Positions 7,683 through 14,291 are shown, numbered from the stretch's first letter. The stretch: 33,311 nt of DNA from an uncultured Pirellulaceae bacterium (GCA_937967505.1 CALCJM010000106.1:1-33311), one strand, 5' to 3'. Numbers and translations are program-made. Notes: generated from the sequence alone by a model not told the origin.

Positions 7683-8258
7683 ATGAACGCCACCGATCTC
7701 CAGCTCATCAAAAGCCTAGAAGCTGACGAGCAATTCTTTGTTGAGACGATGCTGAGGATTGATCCTCAAATCGAATACCAACAATCGTCCCGATTGCCCC
7801 GAGTTCGTAGCGCATTGCATGACAGCGGCTGGACCACGCAACGCATCAAATCGACTCTCAACCGGCTGATCGCATTGGAGCGGCTTTACGTTTCTCGTAG
7901 CGGCAAAAGCTGCAGCATGCTGAACTGCTTTAAGCAGCGTCACCAGACAAACAGGCTGGGAATCTGCGTTTATTGCAACCAAAGATCGAACAATCTGACG
8001 CGCGATCATGTGATTCCCAAATCAAAAGGCGGCACGGATGACCTAAGAAACATTGCCTTGGCTTGCGCGGTCTGCAACCACTCGAAACGCGATCGAACGC
8101 CGACCCGCTGGGCGATCGACATTTTAATTTTCGCACTTAAGCACAAGTGCGATTCACTAATCGCACTGCTGAAAGGTGCGGTTGGCCGTCAGTTCTGGTT
8201 TGGAGTGAACGAATCATACGGTCGCTGTGGCAAGGATAATTCCCATGTCCAAAGATGA
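7683..8258 (+). CDS. HNH endonuclease
   Basis: This 191-residue protein carries an HNH fold. The zinc-binding CVYC (about residues 99-102) is followed by LTRDHVIPKSKGGTDDLRNIALACAVCNHSKRDRTP, containing the catalytic DH pair, the conserved central asparagine and the second CxxC. HNH proteins of this type cut DNA; roles include homing, restriction and phage packaging. The first 90 residues are helical and unassigned, with a winged-helix feel (WTTQRIKSTLNRLIALERLYVSR). A purine-rich AAAGGCGG lies before the ATG. The last 14 nt overlap the next gene (ATGTCC...GATGA), so translation is probably coupled. A packaging role would fit a satellite, but defence or homing is equally possible. Confidence 0.85.
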   Translation: MNATDLQLIKSLEADEQFFVETMLRIDPQIEYQQSSRLPRVRSALHDSGWTTQRIKSTLNRLIALERLYVSRSGKSCSMLNCFKQRHQTNRLGICVYCNQRSNNLTRDHVIPKSKGGTDDLRNIALACAVCNHSKRDRTPTRWAIDILIFALKHKCDSLIALLKGAVGRQFWFGVNESYGRCGKDNSHVQR

Positions 8259-8685
8259 ACTTCTAGCCCAATATGCTGCCGAGTTGCAAGTTCGAACAGC
8301 CGCTTCACAAGCCAGAGTTGCAGCTGAACAAGACGAAATTGCTTCCAATGGTCGGCTGAAGCTACTGGAAATGCAGGTGAGGCTGCTGTTTGGTGACGAT
8401 GCGCCGATTGCGAGCCTGACCAAACAGAAATCCAAACGGAGAACAAAGCAACAACGATTCATTGATGAACATCGCGGTTTACTGGAGCTGTCAGACATAG
8501 AATTTTTGTCGGTGCCTGAACGCGATACTCGCGCGGTTGCCGAACATCTCGTGATTCACAGAAACGAAGTCTCCAAACGACTACGCGCCGGCCACTATTC
8601 GCCCGGACCTCACGACTCGCGCGGCAAACGTATGGTTGACACGATTAGCGTAATTGAGCGGGAGGTGATCAATGTCCACGGATGA
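8245..8685 (+). CDS. small HTH-like protein, paralogue of the next gene
   Basis: This 146-residue protein begins MSKDELLAQY at an ATG with AAGGA 8 nt upstream; the longer frame from 8227 has no such site. The N-terminal third is a helix with LLEM near residue 44. The C-terminal half (DIEFLSVPERDTRAVAEHLVIHRNEVSKRLRAG) resembles a helix-turn-helix segment, followed by a short SVIE end. The same layout recurs in the gene at 8672, so the two arose by duplication. The gene overlaps its upstream and downstream neighbours by 14 nt each, making a tightly coupled three-gene unit with the HNH gene. No named family is recognised; DNA binding is an inference from the HTH-like segment. Confidence 0.7.
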   Translation: MSKDELLAQYAAELQVRTAASQARVAAEQDEIASNGRLKLLEMQVRLLFGDDAPIASLTKQKSKRRTKQQRFIDEHRGLLELSDIEFLSVPERDTRAVAEHLVIHRNEVSKRLRAGHYSPGPHDSRGKRMVDTISVIEREVINVHG

Positions 8686-9061
8686 ATTTTTAGAACGGTA
8701 CGAAGCCGCTTTGAAGGCGCGAGCCGAAGCCGATGTGCAAATCAAGTTGCTCGAAATGCGGGCAAAAATCGAGTTTTCGGCCCCCGTAGTCGAATCACCG
8801 CCGGCGGCAGGTTCCGAAGTGATCGAATTTGCTAGGAAAAACCAAGGGTGCTTGCTTGAAGCTGACATTCAGTTCTTGCATCTTATCGAGGCCACGCCTC
8901 GGCAGGTTGCCAGCTGGTTGAATGTTTCAGTGTCCAAAGTGAATCGGCTCCTGAATAAAGACATTTTCAAGCACGGCCCCAACTCACAGCCCGGAACCTC
9001 ACATCTCATCTCCACTGTCTCAGTAGTAAAAGCGTTTCTTGATGGCAAAGCCAAAAAATAA
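8672..9061 (+). CDS. small HTH-like protein, paralogue of the previous gene
   Basis: This 129-residue protein starts MSTDEFLERYEAAL and follows the same plan as the preceding protein: a helical start, IKLLEM, ADIQFLHLIEATPRQVASWL with VSVSKVNRLL (HTH-like), then a G/P-rich link and STVSVVKAFL. The start is strongly supported by GGGAGG 7 nt before the ATG. The gene overlaps the upstream stop by 14 nt. The middle part is shorter than in its paralogue, by about 17 residues overall. It closes the HNH unit, and a 210-bp hairpin-rich stretch follows. The function is unknown. Two diverged copies side by side could act as a heterodimer. Confidence 0.7.
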   Translation: MSTDEFLERYEAALKARAEADVQIKLLEMRAKIEFSAPVVESPPAAGSEVIEFARKNQGCLLEADIQFLHLIEATPRQVASWLNVSVSKVNRLLNKDIFKHGPNSQPGTSHLISTVSVVKAFLDGKAKK

Positions 9062-9144
9062 AGGTGATTCGAGTTCGCCCTAGGCTCCCGAACCGGACGA
9101 AGTATCGTTCACAGAGGATTTAACAAACGATTGAACGTGTGATA

Positions 9145-9214
9145 GAACATTGATGTTCCAGCGAAAGCTGGAGCGACTCCGGCGCGGCTTGATCACCGCA
9201 TAGCGGGCCGGGCA
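9145..9214 (+). other. cluster of short hairpins upstream of the 9274 gene
   Basis: Consecutive stems can be read: GAACAT-TG-ATGTTC (9145-9158), TCCAGC-GAAA-GCTGGA (9157-9172, a GNRA loop), GGAG-CGA-CTCC (9170-9180) and CCGC-ATA-GCGG (9197-9207). Some overlap and compete. They sit in front of the larger pair of hairpins at 9206-9269. Together they look like an RNA leader, a small RNA or the folded strand of a replication origin. Confidence 0.45.
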
Positions 9215-9269
9215 ACCAATCCTGTTTTTGGTTGCCCGGCCAGCACCGGCTTCTTCCAAAAACAGGATT
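9206..9269 (+). promoter_or_regulatory. two mutually exclusive 14-bp hairpins covering a ribosome-binding site
   Basis: Hairpin 1 pairs 9206-9219 with 9228-9241 (GGCCGGGCAACCAA and its exact complement) around an 8-nt loop. Hairpin 2 pairs 9218-9231 (AATCCTGTTTTTGG) with 9256-9269 (CCAAAAACAGGATT), also perfect. The two share 9218-9219 and 9228-9231 and cannot both form. The second would bury CAGGA, the likely ribosome-binding site of the ATG at 9274. This is the geometry of a translational switch or attenuator. Confidence 0.6.
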
Positions 9270-9273
9270 CCCA

Positions 9274-10434
9274 ATGGACAAGCTAGACCAGTTGCATCGT
9301 TTTTCAAGGAAGCTCACTTACTGCCTGAACGATCTGGTGACGAAAGCAATGCTCTTATCTACTGAGGTGACAGATGCCGACCAAGAGTTCTTGCAACGCG
9401 AAATCAACCTGCCAACGTTTACGAAGGAAACCGGCCGGCTGCTTCGGCAAGCTCAACAGGATTTGGTGCGAAAGCATGGGGATACGGTGGGCGTCAACTA
9501 CCGGCCTTGCAACCGCCCGTTTTCACTTTCTTTTTTTGGCAGCTGGCATCAGCGTGCATACATCACCATCACAGAAATTGGTGATCTGAGAGAGGAAAGC
9601 GAGGCACTTCTCGTAAAAGACCTACGCCGCTGGGTTGAACTCGAACGCGATTTTCTTCCTGCACGCGAGTCATCGAGAGGCCGAAACGCAAAGCTCAGTT
9701 CGAACAGAGTTACGACAGAGGAATTGCTAATTCACGCAAAGCAGGTGTGCTTGAACCTTGTGATGCAACCAATGGAGATCGCGACGAAAACGCGTAGTCC
9801 TCTTTCTCTCTTCGAAAAATCAAACATCGAAGTCCTAAAGCGGTTTGATCAGGCTGTTAGTAACTTCAACGATCTTGAGGCAACTACATCAGAGCTGTTG
9901 AATTACTGCGGCCTCGATGCCTACTGTGGGGAATCATCGATTTCCCACCGCCGATGCCTTGGAGCAATTGAAGCAGTATGGCTTCCGTTCGTCGCAGTAA
10001 CTGTGTGCGATTATGCGGAGCCTTGGCCAGAGTCGACAGTGAATGTTTGGAGGACAATACCTGAGTGGCAAAGAGAGGGAGTGACTGAGGCGTTTACGCA
10101 CGTTCAGTGGATCGACCCCGATGACTTCAAACGAATGAAGCTGGAGTTTGACGCCGCCATTCACAACGAACGTTACCGCTTGGGTGATGCAAAGCCAGCA
10201 GCCCAACTTGAACCCGCAGAAAGGGAGCGATCCGAAGACAAAACTCCAGTCGCGCAATCCACACCGTTGGAGCATATCAAGGCCCACCCCAAGTTCGACG
10301 CCGCCAAACAGCGAGGATTGGACTTAAAAAGATCGGGTAAGTCATGGTCTGAGCTTGCCGCCAAAGAAGGTGTTCCAAGCCGTTCGACCATTCAGCGTTA
10401 TGCAAAGGCAACTGGACAAGCTGTTCACCAGTGA
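9274..10434 (+). CDS. unidentified protein with a C-terminal helix-turn-helix
   Basis: This 386-residue protein starts MDKLDQLHRF; the ATG at 9274 is chosen because AGGA lies 7 nt upstream. The main body is helical and mixed, with no family I recognise; it contains PFSLSFFGSWHQRAYITI and a cysteine-containing part (LNYCGLDAYCGESS). The last 40 residues (DLKRSGKSWSELAAKEGVPSRSTIQRYAKA) look like a resolvase-type HTH. The gene ends inside a palindrome of the repeat array at 10421-10547, so the product could bind those sites. Regulation through the hairpins at 9206-9269 is suggested. It lies between the HNH unit and the replication-like cluster. A replication or partition protein is possible but not shown. 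Confidence 0.65.
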   Translation: MDKLDQLHRFSRKLTYCLNDLVTKAMLLSTEVTDADQEFLQREINLPTFTKETGRLLRQAQQDLVRKHGDTVGVNYRPCNRPFSLSFFGSWHQRAYITITEIGDLREESEALLVKDLRRWVELERDFLPARESSRGRNAKLSSNRVTTEELLIHAKQVCLNLVMQPMEIATKTRSPLSLFEKSNIEVLKRFDQAVSNFNDLEATTSELLNYCGLDAYCGESSISHRRCLGAIEAVWLPFVAVTVCDYAEPWPESTVNVWRTIPEWQREGVTEAFTHVQWIDPDDFKRMKLEFDAAIHNERYRLGDAKPAAQLEPAERERSEDKTPVAQSTPLEHIKAHPKFDAAKQRGLDLKRSGKSWSELAAKEGVPSRSTIQRYAKATGQAVHQ

Positions 10435-10547
10435 ACCTCCCTGTTCATTCACGTGAACACCCTGTTCAAAAAAATAAATCTGAAAATAGTTTTGCCGACT
10501 TTTACGGCGTGATTTGCCTTGTTCGCTATGTTCACCAACTATGAACA
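10421..10547. promoter_or_regulatory. TGTTCA/TGAACA repeat array with A/T-rich flank (operators or iterons)
   Basis: CTGTTCA occurs at 10421, 10441 and 10462, spaced 20 and 21 bp (about two helical turns). The first two copies are each followed by the inverted half GTGAAC (10431-10436, 10453-10458). A fourth site TGTTCA-N7-TGAACA lies at 10529-10547. An A-rich tract (10467-10494) follows the third copy. The layout fits an operator cluster, or an iteron array with a melting region as in plasmid origins. Confidence 0.55.
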
Positions 10548-10668
10548 AAGTGATTTTCTTTAGCGGCTTCCGTAGATTTTCAGCGTCGAGTTCAACGGCA
10601 GCGAGTGTTGCAGCTATTTCCGTTGGGCAGTGAGACGCAACCAAACGATTCATAACCAGAGCAACAAC

Positions 10669-10725
10669 AAAACCCCCTTTTCTTTCCGACTTGGTTGCCG
10701 GAAATGCGAAGGGGGTTTTTTCGTT
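10669..10725 (+). terminator. strong intrinsic terminator
   Basis: AAAACCCCCTT (10669-10679) pairs with AAGGGGGTTTT (10709-10719), with an inner TTTCCG/CGGAAA stem, and is followed by TTTTTTCG. It separates the 9274 gene and its repeat array from the next gene cluster. Confidence 0.85.
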
Positions 10726-10789
10726 TTTAAAATTTCCTGACTCGATGCCGCCAAGCAGATCGAATCAGCCACTACGAAAGATCCCGGAA

Positions 10790-11122
10790 ATGATAAGCGG
10801 AACAGAGACACAAATCCAGCTTGGATTTGTCCATAAAACTGCCGAGACCACTAAAGACGCCTGTCGATCGGCTTCTTCAAAAAGCAGCAGTCGAATGATC
10901 GCAGTTGAGAACCACCTTCTTATGGCCGGCGCTACGGGCCTCACGCGGCACGAATTGGCAGCGAAGATGAACATTCCGCTTTCGTCGGTTTGCAGTCTCG
11001 TCAACAAAATGCTTTTCTCAAAGACAATCGCCGAATCAGGCGAAACTCGCCCCAGTCCATACGGTCGTGCCGCAAACGTCGTTCGTCTTGCCAGATTCGC
11101 TAAAACCCAAAGGGGGGCGTAG
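10790..11122 (+). CDS. winged-helix-type DNA-binding protein
   Basis: This roughly 110-residue protein contains MIAVENHLLMAGATGLTRHELAAKMNIPLSSVCSLVNKML, which reads as a clean helix-turn-helix, followed by a beta-wing-like end (GETRPSPYGRAANVVRL). Small MarR- or replication-type wHTH proteins have this layout. Two starts are possible: ATG 10745 and ATG 10790. I list the second, since neither has a good ribosome-binding site. A strong terminator lies just upstream, so this gene probably opens the transcript that continues through the integrase (stop and next ATG are 2 nt apart). It may regulate the cluster or act in replication. Confidence 0.6.
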   Translation: MISGTETQIQLGFVHKTAETTKDACRSASSKSSSRMIAVENHLLMAGATGLTRHELAAKMNIPLSSVCSLVNKMLFSKTIAESGETRPSPYGRAANVVRLARFAKTQRGA

Positions 11123-11124
11123 CG

Positions 11125-11523
11125 ATGGCTGACCTTTTCCAAGCCGGCAGCATGCGACGTGGTGAGCGCCGAAACATGATTGCATTGGCGCTCCAAAAGG
11201 TGCAATGCGACTTGTACTTGAAGGTGTTAGTGATGCTCGTGTTCGAGGCAACTTCAGGAGGCTCCGGGACGATGCAACGCTCTTACCGGGAATTTGGCAG
11301 TCGTCCGTTGGGCTTGTGTTGCGGCAAGACAAAAACCAGAGGGACTGTCAAAGCGGCGAAGAAGTTTGGCCTGTTGTCTGTTGAACCGATGTACCTGGAC
11401 AACGGTGGGCAACTCTCCAATCGCTACTCGATCAACTGGACTGGCGTTAAGTCAGTCATCGACAACCCCGCAGACCACGAAGGCCAAACGATTACTAAGG
11501 CCGATCGAAAGCGGGGCAAGTGA
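11125..11523 (+). CDS. replication-type winged-helix protein, unassigned
   Basis: This 132-residue protein starts MADLFQAGSMRRGERRN. The segment TRGTVKAAKKFGLLSVEPMYLDNGGQLSNRYSINW follows the pattern seen in the winged-helix of many phage and plasmid replication proteins (a helix ending GLL, then a G/NR-rich wing). The gene begins 2 nt after the preceding stop, and its own TGA shares bases with the next ATG (TGATG). It is short for a full initiator. I infer a role in replication or its control; the family is not certain. Confidence 0.55.
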   Translation: MADLFQAGSMRRGERRNMIALALQKVQCDLYLKVLVMLVFEATSGGSGTMQRSYREFGSRPLGLCCGKTKTRGTVKAAKKFGLLSVEPMYLDNGGQLSNRYSINWTGVKSVIDNPADHEGQTITKADRKRGK

Positions 11524-12413
11524 TGTCAGACCAACACACAATGAGGGGGCAGTGGGCAGAATCTGAGGCACTGCATCAAATCTATCTCGAGAGATTCGCC
11601 GCACTTGAATCAGCCCTCACTGCATTAGGGTACGCTCCACACGTTTCAGTCTGGCGAGTCGCTACGCTCATCCATCGCATCGCCGGCAGAACCGGTGGGA
11701 GACTGGATTGGTCGATAAAGAAAATCGGCTCTGACAGAGACGTTCAGCGATGCTACCGGTCCACTGCCGATGCACTAACAAAGCTGATCGCGGATGGGAT
11801 AGTTACCGTCGCCGGTAAGTATCGTCAGGCAGGACGTGGGGGAAATCCGATCGCCATCCACCAACTAGACTGGGTGGTGATTTTCAAGCTCGCTGAATCG
11901 GCAATCGAACCAGCAATCGAACCAGCAATCGAACCGGCAATCGAACCGGCAATCGAACCGGCAGTTCTGAATTCCCATTATAGATCCCCTTTCCCCCAAT
12001 CCCCTTCTCCCCAACCCCCTCCCCCAGATCAGGAGGAGGCGGTGGAAATTTTGAATTCAGTTGGGTTGTCGTCCACCAAGTGCCGACGGCTGGTAGCCGA
12101 TCACGGCATCAGCAGTGACCACGCCGCCGACCTCGTGGCGACCTATCATCGACACCAGGACAAGCTAAACGGTCCGGGAGCCATCGCGCATCGAATTACG
12201 GACGGCACATGGCCCGACGATCGAATCGAAGACGCAACCGCTGAACAGATCATGCTGCGTGACGAATTGAGCCAACTGACCGCAAAAGCGAAAAAGGATG
12301 AGCGGTTGCGAGATGACCCCGCTTTGCAGCGAGAGAGAGTAGACGCCGTAATGCGGCAAAATCACGGCCTTGACTGGCGACTACGAATGAACGGCGAGGT
12401 ACCCGCACGATGA
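11523..12413 (+). CDS. replication-associated-like protein with AIEP repeat linker
   Basis: This 296-residue protein starts at the ATG in TGATG (11523). The N-terminal 120 residues (HVSVWRVATLIHRIAGRTGG, later ADALTKLIADGIVTVAGKYR) look like a winged-helix replication protein. A linker follows made of five AIEP repeats, then a Pro/Ser-rich stretch (SPFPQSPSPQPPPP). The C-terminal half is helical and charged (LRDELSQLTAKAKKDERLRDD), with a helical segment STKCRRLVADHGISSDHAADLV. The two-domain, linker-joined plan is typical of phage-type initiators or helicase loaders, but I cannot name it. Its end overlaps the next gene by ATGA. Confidence 0.55.
   Translation: MSDQHTMRGQWAESEALHQIYLERFAALESALTALGYAPHVSVWRVATLIHRIAGRTGGRLDWSIKKIGSDRDVQRCYRSTADALTKLIADGIVTVAGKYRQAGRGGNPIAIHQLDWVVIFKLAESAIEPAIEPAIEPAIEPAIEPAVLNSHYRSPFPQSPSPQPPPPDQEEAVEILNSVGLSSTKCRRLVADHGISSDHAADLVATYHRHQDKLNGPGAIAHRITDGTWPDDRIEDATAEQIMLRDELSQLTAKAKKDERLRDDPALQRERVDAVMRQNHGLDWRLRMNGEVPAR
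11901..11960 (+). repeat. 12-bp tandem repeat, five units, in frame (AIEP x5)
   Basis: The unit GCAATCGAACCR is repeated five times without interruption; the last base is A in units 1-2 and G in units 3-5. It encodes the linker of the surrounding protein. Copy-number change would leave the frame intact because the unit is four codons. Confidence 0.95.
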
Positions 12414-12625
12414 ACAAACCACAACTTCGCCGACTTGCCTACCGCCCGGCCGATGCGGCCTCAGTGTGCGGGGTTTCCGATCGCACGTTTGCCGACTGGC
12501 TTAAATCAGAAAACCCGCCGCCGCACTTTAAACGCGGTGGGGTGATACTGATTCCCCGCCGGGAGCTAGAACGCTGGCTGGCCAAACAGGTCAATGAATT
12601 TGGCGTTTCGACCCCGGCAACCTGA
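12410..12625 (+). CDS. excisionase-like helix-turn-helix protein
   Basis: This 71-residue protein begins MNKPQLRRLAYRPADAASVCGVSDRTFADWL. The part RPADAASVCGVSDRTFADWLKS followed by HFKRGGVILIPRRELERWLAKQ is the HTH_17 / MerR-like layout found in excisionases and small DNA-binding proteins: a recognition helix, then the IPRREL strand-helix. Its ATG overlaps the previous stop (ATGA), and the integrase start is about 100 nt downstream. A gene of this size and fold next to a recombinase is most likely the directionality factor. Confidence 0.75.
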   Translation: MNKPQLRRLAYRPADAASVCGVSDRTFADWLKSENPPPHFKRGGVILIPRRELERWLAKQVNEFGVSTPAT

Positions 12626-12728
12626 ACCTACAATTTCCACGCGGCTAGGGCATGCAACCCGAAAACCGACTTCCGTATCGGCTGCCGCCTATTTCTCACA
12701 CGGACAACATTTCAACGGAGAATGTTTC

Positions 12729-14066
12729 ATGGCTTCACTGGTCAAACTTGGCAGCGGCAAACAACCACCCCGCGCGATTGAATTCAAAGGCCTGGACGGC
12801 AAACGCTGCCGTCTCCGAATCGGCAAAATCCTGCTGGCTGATGCCAGGGCGTACAAGCGGCACGTCGAACATCTGTTAAACGCCAAACGGCTTGGCCAAC
12901 GTCCCCCGGATGAAACCATCGGCTGGCTGGGTAACGTGGAAGACGCCACCCGGAACAAGCTGGCAAAGTTCAATCTCTGCAAACCGGTATCCGCATCGCC
13001 TACGTTCGATGCAATGATTGCCGACTTCCTGAAGCGTAAACGGTTGGAAGTGAAGCCGTCATCCATCAAACGAATTGAGGACACCGTCCGGCTGTTAAAG
13101 CTTTACATGAATACCGCGGTGCGGGTGCGGAAGATCACGACCGCCACGGCCCGGGACTGGCGTGGGGAACTGCTGAAGGCGAAACTTTCAGAAGCGTCTA
13201 TTCGGACCGCCACACGCAACGTCAAAACGATTTTCAACGATGCCATCGAACGCGGCATCATCCGGAAGAACCCGTTTAAGCCTCTGCCGTCGGCATCGGT
13301 TGCTGCCAAAAAGTCCCGGTACATCACGCCAGCAGAGACAACGCGGCTGATCGACGCTTGCCCGGACTGGCGTTGGCGGTTGTTTATCGGCCTGATTCGC
13401 TACGCTGGCCTGCGATGCCCTTCGGAATCTCACGCTGTTCAGTGGTCTGATGTTGATTGGGAACGCCGCACGTTGACGGTGAGGGCTCCCAAAACTGACA
13501 CCACGCGAATCGTCCCAATCCGTCCGGAGTTGATGGCGTTACTGAATGACGGCTACAGCATGGCCAGCGAGAACGGCACGTCGATGATTGAACTGCCGAC
13601 CAACAACCGGCATCGCCAGACGCGTTCCATCGTCGCGAAGGCTGGCGTTGAGCCATGGAATGAATTGTTCCAGCACCTGCGGCGATGCTGCCGCACGCAG
13701 CTGCTGAATGAAAGGCATCCGGGTCACGTGGTTTCACGATGGATGGGCCACGGGGAAAAGGTCGGGGATGATCACTACACGATGATGACAGACGACATGC
13801 TGAACGCGGTGTCCCACCCCGTGGAGAATCCTCTCCGCACAACCGTGCCTGCGGCTGAATTGAAAAGCGGGGCAAAAAGCGGGGCAGAAAGGGGCAGAAA
13901 CGGGGTGAAATGCTCTGCAAATAGAAATCTGCCGTTTGAGGACGGCGACGAAAAAAGCCACGTTTCACCCGATGAAACACGGGAAAACGTGGCTGATTAT
14001 GAAGTGGTCGGGGGCGGGCTCGAACCGCCGACACATGGATTTTCAGTCCATTGCTCTACCAACTGA
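12729..14066 (+). CDS. tyrosine-type integrase, reading into tRNA-Phe
   Basis: This 445-residue site-specific recombinase starts at the ATG at 12729, which has GGAGA upstream; a longer frame from 12594 is unsupported. The core-binding domain is about residues 95-185. Catalytic residues seen are R229 (GLRCPSE), the H316-x-x-R319 pair (HLRR), H341 (WMGHG) and the nucleophile Y350 (DDHYTMM), with a lysine candidate in RAPKTDT. After about residue 370 comes a polar, poorly conserved tail. Its last residues (VVGGGLEPPTHGFSVHCSTN) are translated from the tRNA-Phe gene on the other strand. The gene is adjacent to the attachment site, as usual for the family. In the excised circle the frame continues for 68 other codons (3026-3232). 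Confidence 0.93.
   Translation: MASLVKLGSGKQPPRAIEFKGLDGKRCRLRIGKILLADARAYKRHVEHLLNAKRLGQRPPDETIGWLGNVEDATRNKLAKFNLCKPVSASPTFDAMIADFLKRKRLEVKPSSIKRIEDTVRLLKLYMNTAVRVRKITTATARDWRGELLKAKLSEASIRTATRNVKTIFNDAIERGIIRKNPFKPLPSASVAAKKSRYITPAETTRLIDACPDWRWRLFIGLIRYAGLRCPSESHAVQWSDVDWERRTLTVRAPKTDTTRIVPIRPELMALLNDGYSMASENGTSMIELPTNNRHRQTRSIVAKAGVEPWNELFQHLRRCCRTQLLNERHPGHVVSRWMGHGEKVGDDHYTMMTDDMLNAVSHPVENPLRTTVPAAELKSGAKSGAERGRNGVKCSANRNLPFEDGDEKSHVSPDETRENVADYEVVGGGLEPPTHGFSVHCSTN
13951..13994 (-). terminator. element-borne terminator for tRNA-Phe
   Basis: On the minus strand, AGCCACGTTTT pairs with AAACGTGGCT around an inner CCCGTG...CGGG stem, followed by six T residues. It lies directly beyond the tRNA 3' end, inside the integrase coding region on the other strand, and ends where the 57-bp repeat begins. 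It replaces the host terminator displaced to 2931-2965. Confidence 0.8.
13995..14051. repeat. right attachment site (57-bp repeat) forming the 3' part of tRNA-Phe
   Basis: Identical to 2969-3025. It spans the tRNA-Phe 3' portion from the anticodon stem to the discriminator plus 10 bp of flank. Beyond 14051 the sequence is tRNA 5' half and belongs to the host, so this end regenerates the functional gene. Confidence 0.93.
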
Positions 14067-14077
14067 GCTACCCGACC
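14005..14077 (-). tRNA. tRNA-Phe (GAA)
   Basis: The 73-nt gene has the acceptor GGTCGGG/CCCGACC, the D arm GCTCAGTTGGTAGAGC, the anticodon arm ATGGA-CTGAAAA-TCCAT (anticodon GAA), the T arm GGCGG-TTCGAGC-CCGCC and discriminator A. No CCA is encoded. It is the integration target of the element; the element supplies the part from the anticodon stem to the 3' end. Its 5' end and promoter are host DNA. Confidence 0.97.
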
Positions 14078-14146
14078 TCAAAAAGATCCTGTCCGAATTT
14101 TACCTTTGGAGGTAATCGACAGATCTGGTTCTTTGATCAAGGCAAA

Positions 14147-14176
14147 ATGGTAACGGAACGAGGTTTTGGTTGTCAA
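14147..14176 (-). promoter_or_regulatory. sigma70-type promoter of tRNA-Phe
   Basis: On the minus strand, TTGACA (14171-14176) and TACCAT (14147-14152) are 18 bp apart and precede the tRNA 5' end by about 70 nt. The -35 box is a perfect consensus. Confidence 0.65.
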
Positions 14177-14291
14177 TCGAACCTGGGCCATTTTTCAAAT
14201 TCGGTCTAAATATTTTTTAACCAGATATTTTTGTAACCGGCGCACTGAATGTACCAGTGCGATCGGTGCGTCGAGAATCGAGCCCGCAGCA

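Larger units (their letters stand above)
2969..14051. mobile_element. tRNA-Phe integrated element (11.0 kb), satellite- or plasmid-like
   Basis: A perfect 57-bp direct repeat (2969-3025 and 13995-14051) bounds the region, giving an 11,026-bp unit. The right copy completes an intact tRNA-Phe gene and the left copy is a tRNA fragment, the classic footprint of tyrosine-recombinase integration. A recombinase gene of that family abuts the right boundary, preceded by an excisionase-like gene and a run of small overlapping genes that look like replication functions. Other cargo includes an HNH endonuclease, two paralogous small proteins, a zinc-ribbon protein and a tape-measure-like protein. I recognise no capsid, portal, terminase or conjugation gene, so a full prophage or a self-transmissible ICE is unlikely. 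A phage satellite or an integrated plasmid fits best. Confidence 0.88.

Noticed and set aside
2969..14051. Complete prophage
   Set aside because: No capsid, portal, terminase or lysis gene is recognisable in 11 kb; only an isolated tape-measure-like protein suggests phage ancestry.
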